From Methyloceanibacter sp. (GTDB taxonomy: Bacteria; Pseudomonadota; Alphaproteobacteria; Rhizobiales; Methyloligellaceae), in NCBI GenBank assembly GCA_022865725.1, contig JALHTP010000357.1, forward strand, positions 1 through 14,658: a DNA stretch of 14,658 bases, written 5' to 3'. This document shows, one piece after another, positions 1 through 7,051 of the stretch. How positions within the stretch are numbered: the first letter of the stretch is position 1; each line of letters opens with the position of its first letter. A model generated the notes under the pieces. That model was not told where the DNA came from, ran no database searches, and saw nothing but the letters and a program-made list of their open reading frames with translations. Position numbers and translations under genes: made by a program.

Positions 1-501
1 GTGATCAAGGAGCCGCAGCCGGGACGCTACATCGCGAGCAACCCGAAATACCCCGCACTCAGGACCGAGCTCGAAATGTTCGGCACCGGCACGCCCAAGA
101 TCCTGGAGTGGAAGCAGCTCAAGGACGCGCTCACCGGCATCGGGCTCTTGAAATATTACGCCGGCGATGTCGGCGACGGCGCAGCGACCAGCCTCGAATA
201 TGTCGCCATCGTCGATACCCGCGCCAACAAGGTCATCTCCGTCGAGCCGCATGCCTGGGGCTCGGCGCCGGCCCAGTGGAACTGGCAGGCCGTCTCGGTG
301 GTCGTCACCGACCCCGACGGGAACGCCAACGAGGTTCAGCTTCGCAAGGTGCGGCAGAGAGCACCGGCCGCCCGTGACGATTTCTGGGGCTTCGAGCGCT
401 CGGCCGAAGGGACGGCTCCTGCCGAAAGCAAGCGCGCCGCGCGCCGTGGCGGTGGCGGCGAAGGCGGCAGTAGCGGCATCTTCAACTGGCTGTTCCAGTA
501 G
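1..501 (+). CDS. Unknown protein, C-terminal part (5' end probably outside window)
   Basis: An open frame runs from the first base to a TAG at 499-501. A GTG sits at base 1, but nothing upstream is visible, so the true start cannot be judged and the protein is probably longer. The visible 166 residues have a mixed, globular first part (about 1-125) with a YVAIVDTRANKVISVEP strand-like stretch. After that comes a charged and Gly-rich linker (Arg-Arg followed by a run of Gly, Glu and Ser) and a short hydrophobic end, IFNWLFQ. I recognise no domain or catalytic motif. The linker plus short aromatic tail looks like a flexible C-terminus on a cell-envelope or interaction protein, but that is only an impression. 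It lies 10 bases before mfnB on the same strand, so it may share its transcript; this does not prove a C1 role. Confidence 0.7.
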   Translation: MIKEPQPGRYIASNPKYPALRTELEMFGTGTPKILEWKQLKDALTGIGLLKYYAGDVGDGAATSLEYVAIVDTRANKVISVEPHAWGSAPAQWNWQAVSVVVTDPDGNANEVQLRKVRQRAPAARDDFWGFERSAEGTAPAESKRAARRGGGGEGGSSGIFNWLFQ

Positions 502-511
502 AGTCCTTGCC

Positions 512-1243
512 ATGACCCTGTTCCTGGCGAGCGCGCGCGATGCCGCCGAGGCCGAGATGGCGATCGGCGCCGGCGCCAATATCGTCGACCTGAAGGATCC
601 CGGCAAAGGCGCCCTTGGCGCGCTTGCTCCTGACATCGTGGCGGCTTGCGTGAAGCGCGTCGCCGGACGCGCGCCGGTCAGCGCGACCGTCGGCGATCTG
701 CCTCTCGAAGGGGAGGGCGTGCGCGCCGCGGTGCTGGCGACGGCGGCCCTCGGCGTGGATTACGTCAAGCTCGGTCTGTTCCCGGGCGGCGACGCGGAAC
801 GGTGCCTCAACCGGCTCGAAGCCGATACGTCCCAACTCCGCCTCATCCTCGTTCTCTTCGCCGATGCCATGCCCGAGTTTGACGCGATCGGCGTTGCGTC
901 AAGGATCGGCGCACACGGCGTGATGTTCGACACCTTGGGCAAGAGCGCGGGGTCCTTGCCCGACCATCTGTCTTTCATCGCTCTTGCCGGTTACATAGCC
1001 TCCGCCAAGGCCGAAGGCTTGACCGTGGGGTTCGCCGGCTCGCTGAAAGCGCGGCACGTCCCGAGCCTCCTTGCGCTCGTGCCCGACCTGCTCGGCTTTC
1101 GCGGCGCGCTCTGTCAGGACGGCGACCGCGCCCAATCGCTCGATCCGGTCCGGCTGGCGGCGATCAGGGCGCTGATCCCGCACAGCCCGCGCGTCTTGCA
1201 TGAGGCCAACGTGCCGGACCTCGCGCCGCACGCATTATGCTAG
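512..1243 (+). CDS. mfnB: (5-formylfuran-3-yl)methyl phosphate synthase, MfnB/DUF556 family
   Basis: MfnB makes the furan precursor of methanofuran from two molecules of glyceraldehyde 3-phosphate in the cytosol, through a lysine Schiff base on a TIM barrel. The 243-residue product has the family landmarks in order: VDLKDP (Asp26, Lys28, matching the archaeal Asp/Lys pair), VSATVGD (57-62), YVKLGLF (Lys86), GVMFDTLGK (Lys144), a GFAGSLK strand, and a C-terminal LGFRGALC. The length is normal for the family. The same frame is open far upstream, but ATG 512 is the first start after the preceding gene's stop and puts the barrel's first strand (TLFLASA) at the N-terminus. The ribosome site is weak. 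The folB-type and mfnE genes follow directly, consistent with one cofactor-synthesis operon. In bacteria the product would feed a methanofuran analogue (methylofuran) used by the formyltransferase/hydrolase complex. Confidence 0.92.
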   Translation: MTLFLASARDAAEAEMAIGAGANIVDLKDPGKGALGALAPDIVAACVKRVAGRAPVSATVGDLPLEGEGVRAAVLATAALGVDYVKLGLFPGGDAERCLNRLEADTSQLRLILVLFADAMPEFDAIGVASRIGAHGVMFDTLGKSAGSLPDHLSFIALAGYIASAKAEGLTVGFAGSLKARHVPSLLALVPDLLGFRGALCQDGDRAQSLDPVRLAAIRALIPHSPRVLHEANVPDLAPHALC

Positions 1244-1285
1244 AAATGCCGCCTTCGATTTCCGCGCCGTAACGGAGCTTTGGTC

Positions 1286-1696
1286 ATGGAAGAGCGAATG
1301 ATGCGCGCGGCGCGCAAGCTCGCGCCTAGCGAGGGCAAAACCCTTGATCGCGTCTTCATGCACGACCTCGTGCTCGACGTCGAGATTGGGGTCTACACCA
1401 ATGAGAAGGGCGTCACCCAGCGCGTGCGGTTCTCCGTCGATGTCGATGTGATCCCTGCCACCATCGCGATCGAGGACGATATCCGCCGCGCCTTCGACTA
1501 CGACACGATCATCAAAGGCATCAAGCACATCATCGCCCGCGGCCATATCAACCTCGTCGAGACTCTGGCCGAGGAGGTGGCGCGCCATTGCCTCGCCCAT
1601 CCGCGCGCTTCATCCGTCAAGGTCGTGATCGAGAAGCTCGACAAGGAGCCGGGCGCCGTCGGCGTCGAGATCGTTCGCTCCAAGGGAAGCGCCTGA
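1286..1696 (+). CDS. folB: Dihydroneopterin aldolase-like protein (FolB family)
   Basis: The 136-residue product has the FolB tunnelling-fold pattern: HDLVLDVEIGVYTNEKG near the N-terminus, alternating strands RVRFSVDVDV, the FDYDTII motif, NLVETLAEEVARHCL with the conserved ETLAE glutamate, and a last strand VKVVIEKLDK. The family converts dihydroneopterin (or its phosphate) to 6-hydroxymethyl-dihydropterin plus glycolaldehyde, an early step shared by folate and methanopterin synthesis. A TTG lies 6 bases further up in frame (1280), but ATG 1286 has GGAG at 1274-1277 at ideal spacing, so I use it. The gene sits between mfnB and mfnE, with only 2 bases between its stop and the mfnE ATG. This points to a role in making the pterin of H4MPT rather than, or as well as, folate. 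A FolX-type epimerase cannot be excluded from the sequence alone. The family call is firm; the pathway assignment is inferred. Confidence 0.85.
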   Translation: MEERMMRAARKLAPSEGKTLDRVFMHDLVLDVEIGVYTNEKGVTQRVRFSVDVDVIPATIAIEDDIRRAFDYDTIIKGIKHIIARGHINLVETLAEEVARHCLAHPRASSVKVVIEKLDKEPGAVGVEIVRSKGSA

Positions 1697-1698
1697 CC

Positions 1699-2376
1699 AT
1701 GCCGGGCCGGAGCTTGCGCGCTCGCGCCGATGTGGCGACCATCGCCGCCGCGGCGCGGCCCGTCGTCGTCAAGCTCGGCGGCAGCGTGGTCCGCTCGTCC
1801 GAGCTTGCGGGCTGGCTCGATGCGATTGCCGCGGCGCCGCCTCCGATCGTCGTGGTGCCGGGGGGAGGGGCCTTGGCCGACGAGGTGCGCGCCTGCCAAA
1901 GCCGGCTTGGCTTTGGCGACGCCTCGGCGCACCGCATGGCGCTGCTCGCCATGGATCAGCTCGCCTGGGCGGTTGCGGGGTTGCGCCAGGGATTTGCCGT
2001 GGGCGCGACCGAGCCCGAGCTCGGCGCGGCGCTCGAGCGTGGAAGCGTGGCCGTCTGGGCGCCTTACGCTCTGATCGCCGAGCGCACCGATATCGAGGAA
2101 TCCTGGCGCCTGACCTCGGATAGTCTGGCGCTCTGGCTCGCGCGCCGCATCGGCGCCTCCCGCTGCTATCTGATCAAGTCCATCGCGCGGAAGGGGGCGA
2201 CGGCGAGCGCCGCCCAGCTTGCCCGCGACGGCGTCGTGGATGCCGCCTTCCCGGATATGCTGAAGGACAGTAGCGTTCCCACCGTTCTGCTCGGCCGCGG
2301 CGACCATAAGGGTTTCGCCGCCTCATTCGCCAGAACCGGGCAAGAGCCCGAATCCTGCGGCGCCGAGATCGTTTAA
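1699..2376 (+). CDS. mfnE: [5-(aminomethyl)furan-3-yl]methyl phosphate kinase, MfnE-like amino-acid-kinase fold
   Basis: The 225-residue protein has an amino-acid-kinase fold. It shows VVVKLGGSVV (22-31, ATP-phosphate lysine Lys25 and Gly-Gly-Ser), VVVPGGGALADEV (51-63), a middle TDIEESWRLTSDSLALWLA stretch typical of the nucleotide site (WxxTSDS), and a YLIKS strand. In archaea MfnE phosphorylates the aminomethylfuran phosphate made from the MfnB product to a diphosphate. That diphosphate is then coupled to the tyramine-glutamate part of methanofuran. ATG 1699 lies 2 bases after the upstream aldolase stop (TGA 1694-1696), which supports translational coupling; AAGGGA near 1683 is a possible ribosome site. 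The N-terminal 20 residues (basic, Ala-rich) precede the first strand and may be an extension. Co-occurrence with mfnB and an mfnF homologue makes the MfnE assignment stronger than the fold alone would. Confidence 0.85.
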   Translation: MPGRSLRARADVATIAAAARPVVVKLGGSVVRSSELAGWLDAIAAAPPPIVVVPGGGALADEVRACQSRLGFGDASAHRMALLAMDQLAWAVAGLRQGFAVGATEPELGAALERGSVAVWAPYALIAERTDIEESWRLTSDSLALWLARRIGASRCYLIKSIARKGATASAAQLARDGVVDAAFPDMLKDSSVPTVLLGRGDHKGFAASFARTGQEPESCGAEIV

Positions 2377-2466
2377 GACAAGCGTTCAGAATTCATCGTC
2401 ATGCTCTCGCCCTTCGCCCGCCAAGCGGGTTAGAACGGCAAGAGGCTAAACGGCGCGAACCGCATC

Positions 2467-3873
2467 ATGGCTGAAAGCATCCTGTTCCTGACCGGACATC
2501 TGGCGCGGCCGCGACTCGAGGCGGTGCTGAGCGCCATGGATGCCGGCTTCGATTGGAAGATCCTCGATATCGGCGTCAAGGTGGCGGCGCTGATGACCGA
2601 GGAGATCATCACGCGCCGGCTGCCGAAGCCGGTCGAGGCCGACAAGGTCATGCTGCCCGGCCGCTGCCGCGCCGATCTTGACCGGTTGAGTGAGAGCTTT
2701 GGCGTGCCCTTTGTGCGCGGTCCCGACGAGGTGAAGGACATTCCAGCCTTTTTCGGACGCGCCGGGAAGGCTTCCGACATGACCAAATACGACATTCGGA
2801 TCTTCGCCGAGATCATCGACGCCTCGACGATTTCCGTCGACGCCATCGTGAAGCGTGCCGAGGACTATGCGCGCAAAGGCGCCGATGTGATCGACCTGGG
2901 CTGCATGCCCGACACGCCTTTCCCGCATCTCGAGAAAGCGATCCGCGGGCTGCAAGAGAAGGGCTACAAGACCAGCGTCGACTCCGCCGATCCTGACGAG
3001 CTGTTGCGCGGCGGCAGAGCGGGCGCCGATTTTCTGCTGAGCCTCAACGAGGAGACGCTTCACATCGCCGATCAAGTCGCCTCCACCCCGGTTCTCATCC
3101 CCAAGGACCACGGCGACATGGCATCCCTCTACCGCGCCATGGACGCGCTCGACGCCAAGGGCCGTGCCTATCTCGCCGACCCCGTGCTCGATCCCATCAA
3201 TTTCGGCTTTATGCAATCGCTCGAACGTTACGCGCGAGTGAGGCGCGAGCGCCCCGACACCGAGATGCTGATGGGGACCGGCAATCTCACCGAGCTCACC
3301 GACGCCGACACCACGGGAACCACCGCCATGCTGCTCGGCATCGCCTCTGAGCTCAGGATCAAGAACGTGCTCGTGGTGCAGGTCAGTCCGCATACGCGAC
3401 GCACTTATGAAGAGCACGACATTGCCAGGCGCATGATGTTTGCCTCGCGCGCCGATAACGAGCTGCCCAAGGGCTATTCGGACGGGCTGCTCGCCTTGCA
3501 TGCGCGCCGCCCGTTTCCGCTGACGCAAGAGGAGATCGCGCAAGCCGCGGCCGAGGTGCGCGACAAGAACTTCCGCATCGAGATCGCCGAGGACGGCATC
3601 CACATCTTCAACCGCGACGGGCATCATTTGGCGCAAGACGCCTTCGCGCTGTTCGACAAGCTTGGCGTGGAGAAGGACGGCCCGCATGCCTTCTATCTCG
3701 GCGCCGAGTTGGCGCGAGCCGAGATCGCCTTCAGGCTGGCCAAGCGCTACGCCCAGGACGAGCCGCTCGATTGGGGCGTGGCGGCGGACGCGCCGGCCGA
3801 CGACAGGACGAGGCTGAAAGAGGCCGGCCATACGCTGATCGCCAAGCGGAAACGGGAAGTCTCCTCCCCCTAA
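2467..3873 (+). CDS. Dihydropteroate synthase-like protein of the H4MPT cluster (DUF6513 type)
   Basis: The 468-residue product has an N-terminal domain (about 1-105) of the kind found in methylotroph and archaeal DHPS-like proteins. A pterin-binding TIM barrel follows: KYDIRIFAEIIDAS (about 107-120), ADVIDLGCMPDTPFP (139-153, equivalent to the DHPS DIGGEST strand), KTSVDSADPDELLRGGRAGADF (168-189), DPVLDPINFGF and MGTGNLTELTDAD. A C-terminal region (about 345-468) is extra compared with ordinary FolP. Ordinary DHPS joins hydroxymethylpterin diphosphate to p-aminobenzoate. Here the likely acceptor is the ribofuranosyl-aminobenzene unit of methanopterin, but this is inferred from context. ATG 2467 has only a distant AAGAGG (2438-2443), so its ribosome site is poor; no better start precedes the first strand (ILFLTGH). 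The last codons (VSSP and TAA) lie in a palindromic repeat. Confidence 0.87.
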   Translation: MAESILFLTGHLARPRLEAVLSAMDAGFDWKILDIGVKVAALMTEEIITRRLPKPVEADKVMLPGRCRADLDRLSESFGVPFVRGPDEVKDIPAFFGRAGKASDMTKYDIRIFAEIIDASTISVDAIVKRAEDYARKGADVIDLGCMPDTPFPHLEKAIRGLQEKGYKTSVDSADPDELLRGGRAGADFLLSLNEETLHIADQVASTPVLIPKDHGDMASLYRAMDALDAKGRAYLADPVLDPINFGFMQSLERYARVRRERPDTEMLMGTGNLTELTDADTTGTTAMLLGIASELRIKNVLVVQVSPHTRRTYEEHDIARRMMFASRADNELPKGYSDGLLALHARRPFPLTQEEIAQAAAEVRDKNFRIEIAEDGIHIFNRDGHHLAQDAFALFDKLGVEKDGPHAFYLGAELARAEIAFRLAKRYAQDEPLDWGVAADAPADDRTRLKEAGHTLIAKRKREVSSP

Positions 3874-3993
3874 AAGGGGGGAGGTCGGCTTGGCTTCGAG
3901 CCAAGCCGGGTGGGGGTCAATCCCGTGTGTTACTGCTAAAGTAGAAATCTCTGACTGACCCCACCCCGGCCCTCCCCCTTGCAGGGGGAGGGA
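3861..3993. repeat. Composite palindromic repeat island (REP/RIME-like)
   Basis: This intergenic element has four nested inverted repeats. Hairpin 1 has perfect 8-base arms at 3863-3870 and 3877-3884. Hairpin 2 has perfect 10-base arms at 3886-3895 and 3899-3908 with a 3-base loop. An outer pair is formed by 3906-3919 and 3956-3969 (12 of 14 matching). Hairpin 3 has perfect 9-base arms at 3970-3978 and 3984-3992 with a 5-base loop. Short oligo-C and oligo-G arms around a TTGCA or TAAAA loop are typical of dispersed repeats in Hyphomicrobiales genomes, from general knowledge; copy number cannot be tested here. The left hairpin contains the stop of the DHPS-like gene. The right one supplies a GGGAGGGAG stretch about 16 bases before the DUF447 gene's ATG. 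It could act as an mRNA-stabilising or attenuating structure between the two genes. Confidence 0.85.
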
Positions 3994-4009
3994 GCAAGCC
4001 GAAGCCGCC

Positions 4010-4588
4010 ATGCCCATGATCCGCGAATGCATCGTCACCACGCTCAACGAGGAGGGCAGCGTGCATATCGCCCCGCTCGGCCTCATTGCGGATGAGGGGG
4101 GCTTCATCATCGCGCCGTTCCGTCCCTCGGCGACGCTCGACAATCTCCGCAGCCACCCCTACGCGGTCGCCAATTTCACCGACGACGTTCTCGTCTTCGC
4201 CGGCTGCCTGACCGGCCGGCGCGACTGGCCGACGCGGCCCTCGACGCATGTGCCCGGCGTCGTGCTTGAAGGCGCGCTGAGCCATGCCGAGCTTGCCGTC
4301 GACCATGTGGAGGAGGACGAGCAGAGGCCGCGCTTCCATTGCCGCGTGGTGCATGAGGCGAGCCACGCGGCGTTCAAGGGCTTCAACCGCGCCCAAGCCG
4401 CGGTGATCGAGGCGGCCATCCTTGCCAGCCGCGTGCATATGCTGCCGCGCGAGAAGATCGAGCGCGAGCTGGGCTATTTGCAGATCGCCGTGGAGAAGAC
4501 GGCGGGCCCGCGCGAGCATGAAGCCTGGCGGCTCCTGGTCGAGAAGATCGAGGAGCATTACAAGCACGCCAAGCCGCCCTCCGGCTGA
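4010..4588 (+). CDS. DUF447-family flavin-reductase-like protein of the H4MPT cluster
   Basis: The 192-residue protein begins IRECIVTTLNEEGSVHIAPLGL, followed by GGFIIAPFRPSATLDNLRSHPYAVANFTDDVLVFAGCLTG. This is the split-barrel FMN-binding type of strand order seen in DUF447 (COG2457) proteins of methanogens and of bacterial H4MPT gene islands. A helical C-terminal half (about 120-185) contains FKGFNRAQAAVIEAAILASRVHMLP. No biochemical function is settled as far as I know. An FMN-dependent redox step, or flavin binding, in cofactor synthesis is a reasonable inference. I start at ATG 4010; ATG 4016 is an equal alternative and would remove only two residues. The only purine-rich ribosome-like stretch (about 3984-3994) is formed by the adjoining repeat and is rather far away. 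The gene belongs by family to the mfnB-DHPS group just upstream. Confidence 0.85.
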   Translation: MPMIRECIVTTLNEEGSVHIAPLGLIADEGGFIIAPFRPSATLDNLRSHPYAVANFTDDVLVFAGCLTGRRDWPTRPSTHVPGVVLEGALSHAELAVDHVEEDEQRPRFHCRVVHEASHAAFKGFNRAQAAVIEAAILASRVHMLPREKIERELGYLQIAVEKTAGPREHEAWRLLVEKIEEHYKHAKPPSG

Positions 4589-4640
4589 AGGCCCCGTTCA
4601 GCGACAATCCGGCCAGCAGGACTGCTTAGGAGCGACGGCG

Positions 4641-5459
4641 ATGAGCGAAATCAAGGACGTGACGGGGACAGCCTTTGTCGTTGCCGAGTTCCGCGCCCGC
4701 GAGAACGCCGAACCTCATCCGCTCTATGTCGATCGGATCGTTCCCATCTTTCTCGATGCGAGGACGAAGCAGGCGGCGGACGCCATCGCGGCCGGCTTCC
4801 CGGCGGCGGAAAAGAACGTCAGGCTTAGGACCCGTTACTTCGACGACAGGCTCGACGAGCAGTTCGCCAATGGCTGCCGGCAGGTCGTCATCCTTGGCGC
4901 CGGCCTCGATACGCGGGCCGTGCGCAAGCAGTCGCCGGGCGTCGCCTATTTCGAGATCGACGACCCCAACACCGTAAGCCTCAAGCAGACGCGGTTTGCG
5001 GAGGAGCGGATCGATGCCCCGATCACTTTCATCGCCGGCGACTATGTCGCGTCGGGCGTGTTTCCGCTGCTTGAGGCCAATGGCTTCAACTGCGAGCTGC
5101 CGTCCTTTTTCATTTGGGAGGGCAATACGATGTATTTGACCGAGGCCGATGCCATGAAGGTGTTGAGGGACCTCAAGGCGCGCCTGCGCCAGTTCAGCAT
5201 CTCGTTCGATTACATGGACAAGGCGGTGGTGGCGCGGACGACCGGCGAGCGGGGGGCCACGACCTTCGTAGAACGCTTCGCCGCCATGGGCGCGCCCTGG
5301 CATTACGGCATCGACGATCTCGAAGCTGTCGCCGCTGCGACCGGCTTGACCGTCGCCGGCACCGCGACCATCGGTGAGCTGCTTCGAGAATTTTGGCCGG
5401 GGCGGGTCTTGGACTCGATCATCTACGAGCATTACAGCGTGTGCACGCTGGAGCCTTGA
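4641..5459 (+). CDS. Class I SAM-dependent methyltransferase, LCM/PPM1-like (COG3315 type)
   Basis: The 272-residue protein contains VVILGAGLDTRA (82-93), the SAM-binding GxGxDTR motif of leucine-carboxyl-methyltransferase-like enzymes. YFEIDDP (103-109) follows, with the acidic residues that hold the SAM ribose, and then KQTRF, FIAGDY and FIWEGNTMYLTEADAMKVL, all family landmarks. These proteins methylate carboxyl or hydroxyl groups of small molecules or proteins, and the substrate here is unknown. The frame is open far upstream through the end of the DUF447 gene, but ATG 4641 has TAGGAG at 4627-4632 at normal spacing and begins a family-like N-terminus (DVTGTAFVVAEFRA). The gene starts 52 bases after DUF447, so it could be read from the same transcript. 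A link to C1 cofactor synthesis (bacterial methanofuran analogues differ chemically from archaeal ones) is speculative. Confidence 0.85.
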   Translation: MSEIKDVTGTAFVVAEFRARENAEPHPLYVDRIVPIFLDARTKQAADAIAAGFPAAEKNVRLRTRYFDDRLDEQFANGCRQVVILGAGLDTRAVRKQSPGVAYFEIDDPNTVSLKQTRFAEERIDAPITFIAGDYVASGVFPLLEANGFNCELPSFFIWEGNTMYLTEADAMKVLRDLKARLRQFSISFDYMDKAVVARTTGERGATTFVERFAAMGAPWHYGIDDLEAVAAATGLTVAGTATIGELLREFWPGRVLDSIIYEHYSVCTLEP

Positions 5460-5555
5460 CGCACCTCAAGGCATTTTCCTTCAAGGTCCGCTACCGATTA
5501 TCCTAGGCACGCGTGTTGCCACTCCCGCGCCGCCGTGTTGGAGGAGGCTGCGAGC

Positions 5556-5942
5556 ATGACGAAACATTTCCGCCTTCGCGACGCGCTTTTGTGTCTTGCA
5601 CTACTGGCGCTTGGCGCCTCTGACGCGCTGGCCGCGAATACCGACGCAATGGATGGAAAGGCCATCCTCGGGAAGAATTGCGGCCGCTGTCATTCGCTTG
5701 AGGCGACCGGCGCTAGCCCGCTTCCGCAAGCGCCGCCGCTGCGGGAGGTCTATCTCAAATATCCCATCGATCAGTTGGAGGAAGGGTTCGCCGAGGGCAT
5801 GGGCTCGAGGCACCGGGACATGCCGCAGATTCAATTCTCGCCCGACCAGGTCGCCGCGATTCTGAACTATCTCGGCAGCATCACCGGCGTCGACCCTGCC
5901 AAGCGGGCGCCCGCCAATATTCCTGGAGAGACCCCGCCTTAA
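5556..5942 (+). CDS. Small periplasmic class I cytochrome c
   Basis: The 128-residue precursor starts with a basic MTKHFRLRD, a hydrophobic LLCLALLALGAS core and an ALA cleavage site near residue 26. Export to the periplasm by Sec is therefore expected. The heme-attachment motif CGRCH is at 42-46, and Met89 in a DMPQIQFS context is the likely distal ligand (Met82 is less likely). The last helix is SPDQVAAILNYLGSI, as in single-heme cytochromes of about 100 residues. It would carry electrons between periplasmic dehydrogenases and the terminal oxidase; the partner cannot be told from the sequence. ATG 5556 follows GAGGAGG (5541-5547) at good spacing, so I prefer it to the in-frame GTG 5535, which would precede that ribosome site and spoil the signal peptide. 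The gene has a 96-base upstream gap and is probably transcribed on its own. Confidence 0.88.
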   Translation: MTKHFRLRDALLCLALLALGASDALAANTDAMDGKAILGKNCGRCHSLEATGASPLPQAPPLREVYLKYPIDQLEEGFAEGMGSRHRDMPQIQFSPDQVAAILNYLGSITGVDPAKRAPANIPGETPP

Positions 5943-5969
5943 GCGCCGTCCTGTCGAAAGCCGCGAATG

Positions 5970-6320
5970 CTATCTCGGGCCGACGTAAGGAGTGTTGTAG
6001 CGCGCATCGACGCAACGATCGCCGTCCCAGTAGCGATATTGGCCGCAGCTCACCGGACGAACGGGCACGATGGCGATTATGGGCGGGTTCAGAGCAGGCA
6101 CCATGACATCCACATCGACATCCGGAAGGACGATGTTGGGACCGGCGCACTCGTTATGGCGGCAGTATCGGTTCCGATAACCGGCCTTCTCGATAAGAGC
6201 GGATGCGACGCGCGGGGCTGAGAGCACGGGCAGCGGTCCAGCCTCTGCGTCATGCGACGACACGCCGAGGCCAATGCCGCAGCCGATGAGAACCGCCACA
6301 AAAGTGAAAATTTGACGCAT
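5970..6320 (-). CDS. Small exported protein of unknown function
   Basis: Reading from 6320, a 116-residue product starts MRQIFTFVAVLIGCGIGLGV, followed by a HDAEAG cleavage-like region near residue 27. This looks like a Sec signal peptide. The mature part has four cysteines (YCRHNECAG, SCGQYRYWDGDRCVD) that could form two disulfides, and a Pro/Val-rich middle. The C-terminal CGxYRYWDGxRCVDARY pattern resembles many small Hyphomicrobiales periplasmic proteins of unknown role. An in-frame ATG at 6353 would add 11 charged residues ahead of the signal peptide. ATG 6320 is preceded on its strand by AGGGAGAG at correct distance and is the better start. The gene converges with the cytochrome c gene (27 bases between stops) and diverges from the YidB-like gene. 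Confidence 0.75.
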   Translation of the reverse strand: MRQIFTFVAVLIGCGIGLGVSSHDAEAGPLPVLSAPRVASALIEKAGYRNRYCRHNECAGPNIVLPDVDVDVMVPALNPPIIAIVPVRPVSCGQYRYWDGDRCVDARYNTPYVGPR

Positions 6321-6469
6321 CCAACTCTCCCTCTTTGCTTCGCTCGTCTTCACGCGTGAAATCTGGCCGAACCGTGGCCGGGCACCTTAAAGTCGGCCAC
6401 AAGCCGGCGTCAAAGTCTCATTGGTCGGTCCCAGTCCTAGTGTTACAATTTTGCCGCTGCGGCAATGCT

Positions 6470-6494
6470 GAAACGATCTGGGGGGTGAGACGTT
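6470..6494 (+). promoter_or_regulatory. Near-consensus EcfG (general stress response) promoter
   Basis: GAAAC at 6470-6474 and CGTT at 6491-6494 are separated by exactly 16 bases. The alphaproteobacterial EcfG sigma consensus is GGAAC-N16/17-CGTT, so 8 of 9 defined positions match. It lies 27 bases before the YidB-like ATG, giving a short leader that still contains the AGGAGG ribosome site (6511-6516). Function is inferred from position and match. A short hairpin with perfect 6-base arms (6451-6456 and 6460-6465) lies just upstream. Confidence 0.6.
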
Positions 6495-6521
6495 GCGTAT
6501 CTTACTAAACAGGAGGTCAAA

Positions 6522-7004
6522 ATGCCCCAGAACATCTTCGACTCCGATTCCAGTCCGGCGGTCCCGGGCGGTAACCTCACCAAGCCTCTCGTCATCGCGC
6601 TGCTAGCGCTGCTCGCCTCGCGCTATATGAGCGGTGGGCAGAAGCAATCTGCGCCCGCGCCCGAGGCGCCGAAACTCCCGGACTCCCTGCCTGGCTCCGC
6701 GCAAGATGCGCCCCCCGGCAGCATTCTCGATGGCCTTGGCGGCCTCGTGAAGCAGTTTCAGCAGAAGGGCCTCGGCGACGCGATCGATTCCTGGGTCAAT
6801 CTCGGTAAGAACAAATCCGTCGCTCCGGACCAGGTTTCCGGGGCGCTCGGCGGTGACGTGGTCGACGAGCTTTCGCGCCGCACCGGCCTCTCCAAAGATC
6901 AGGTCGTGGCGGAATTGGCACGTATGCTGCCAAATGTCGTGGATAAGCTTACGCCGGACGGACGACTGCCGACACGCCAAGAGATAATGCGGCTAATGTC
7001 CTGA
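6522..7004 (+). CDS. YidB-like (DUF937) protein
   Basis: The 160-residue protein has a hydrophobic stretch LVIALLALLASRYMSGG (about 23-39), then a Pro/Ala/Gln-rich linker. The C-terminal domain of about 90 residues carries GSILDGLGGLVKQFQQKGLGDAIDSWV, NKSVAPDQVSGALG, LSRRTGLSKDQVVAELARMLPNVVDKLTPDG and a terminal RLPTRQEIMRLM. These are hallmarks of the DUF937/YidB family, whose molecular role is not established. The AGGAGG at 6511-6516 is a perfect Shine-Dalgarno 5 bases before the ATG. The EcfG-type promoter upstream and a GlsB/YeaQ-like gene 47 bases downstream suggest a stress-induced pair. The hydrophobic stretch may anchor it to the inner membrane, or may simply be a buried helix. Confidence 0.85.
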   Translation: MPQNIFDSDSSPAVPGGNLTKPLVIALLALLASRYMSGGQKQSAPAPEAPKLPDSLPGSAQDAPPGSILDGLGGLVKQFQQKGLGDAIDSWVNLGKNKSVAPDQVSGALGGDVVDELSRRTGLSKDQVVAELARMLPNVVDKLTPDGRLPTRQEIMRLMS

Positions 7005-7051
7005 CAGTGCGGTAGCCAGTCAATTGAGGTTCAGCCAAGAGGGGGTCCTCC

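Noticed and set aside
1498..2307. A 269-codon minus-strand open frame opposite the folB-type and mfnE genes
   Set aside because: It crosses the boundary of two recognisable genes on the other strand and has shadow-like composition with no family pattern.
3861..3993. Intrinsic terminator or CRISPR-like repeats in the palindrome island
   Set aside because: There is no T-tract after the stems, and the arms differ in sequence with no regular spacers. It fits a composite intergenic palindromic repeat better.
2446..4143. A 565-codon open frame on the minus strand across the DHPS-like gene and the repeat
   Set aside because: It is antisense to a well-supported gene, its translation is His/Arg/Gly-rich without family motifs, and its middle is translated repeat (a SLPLQGGGPGWG-like string). 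High GC keeps stops rare in this frame.
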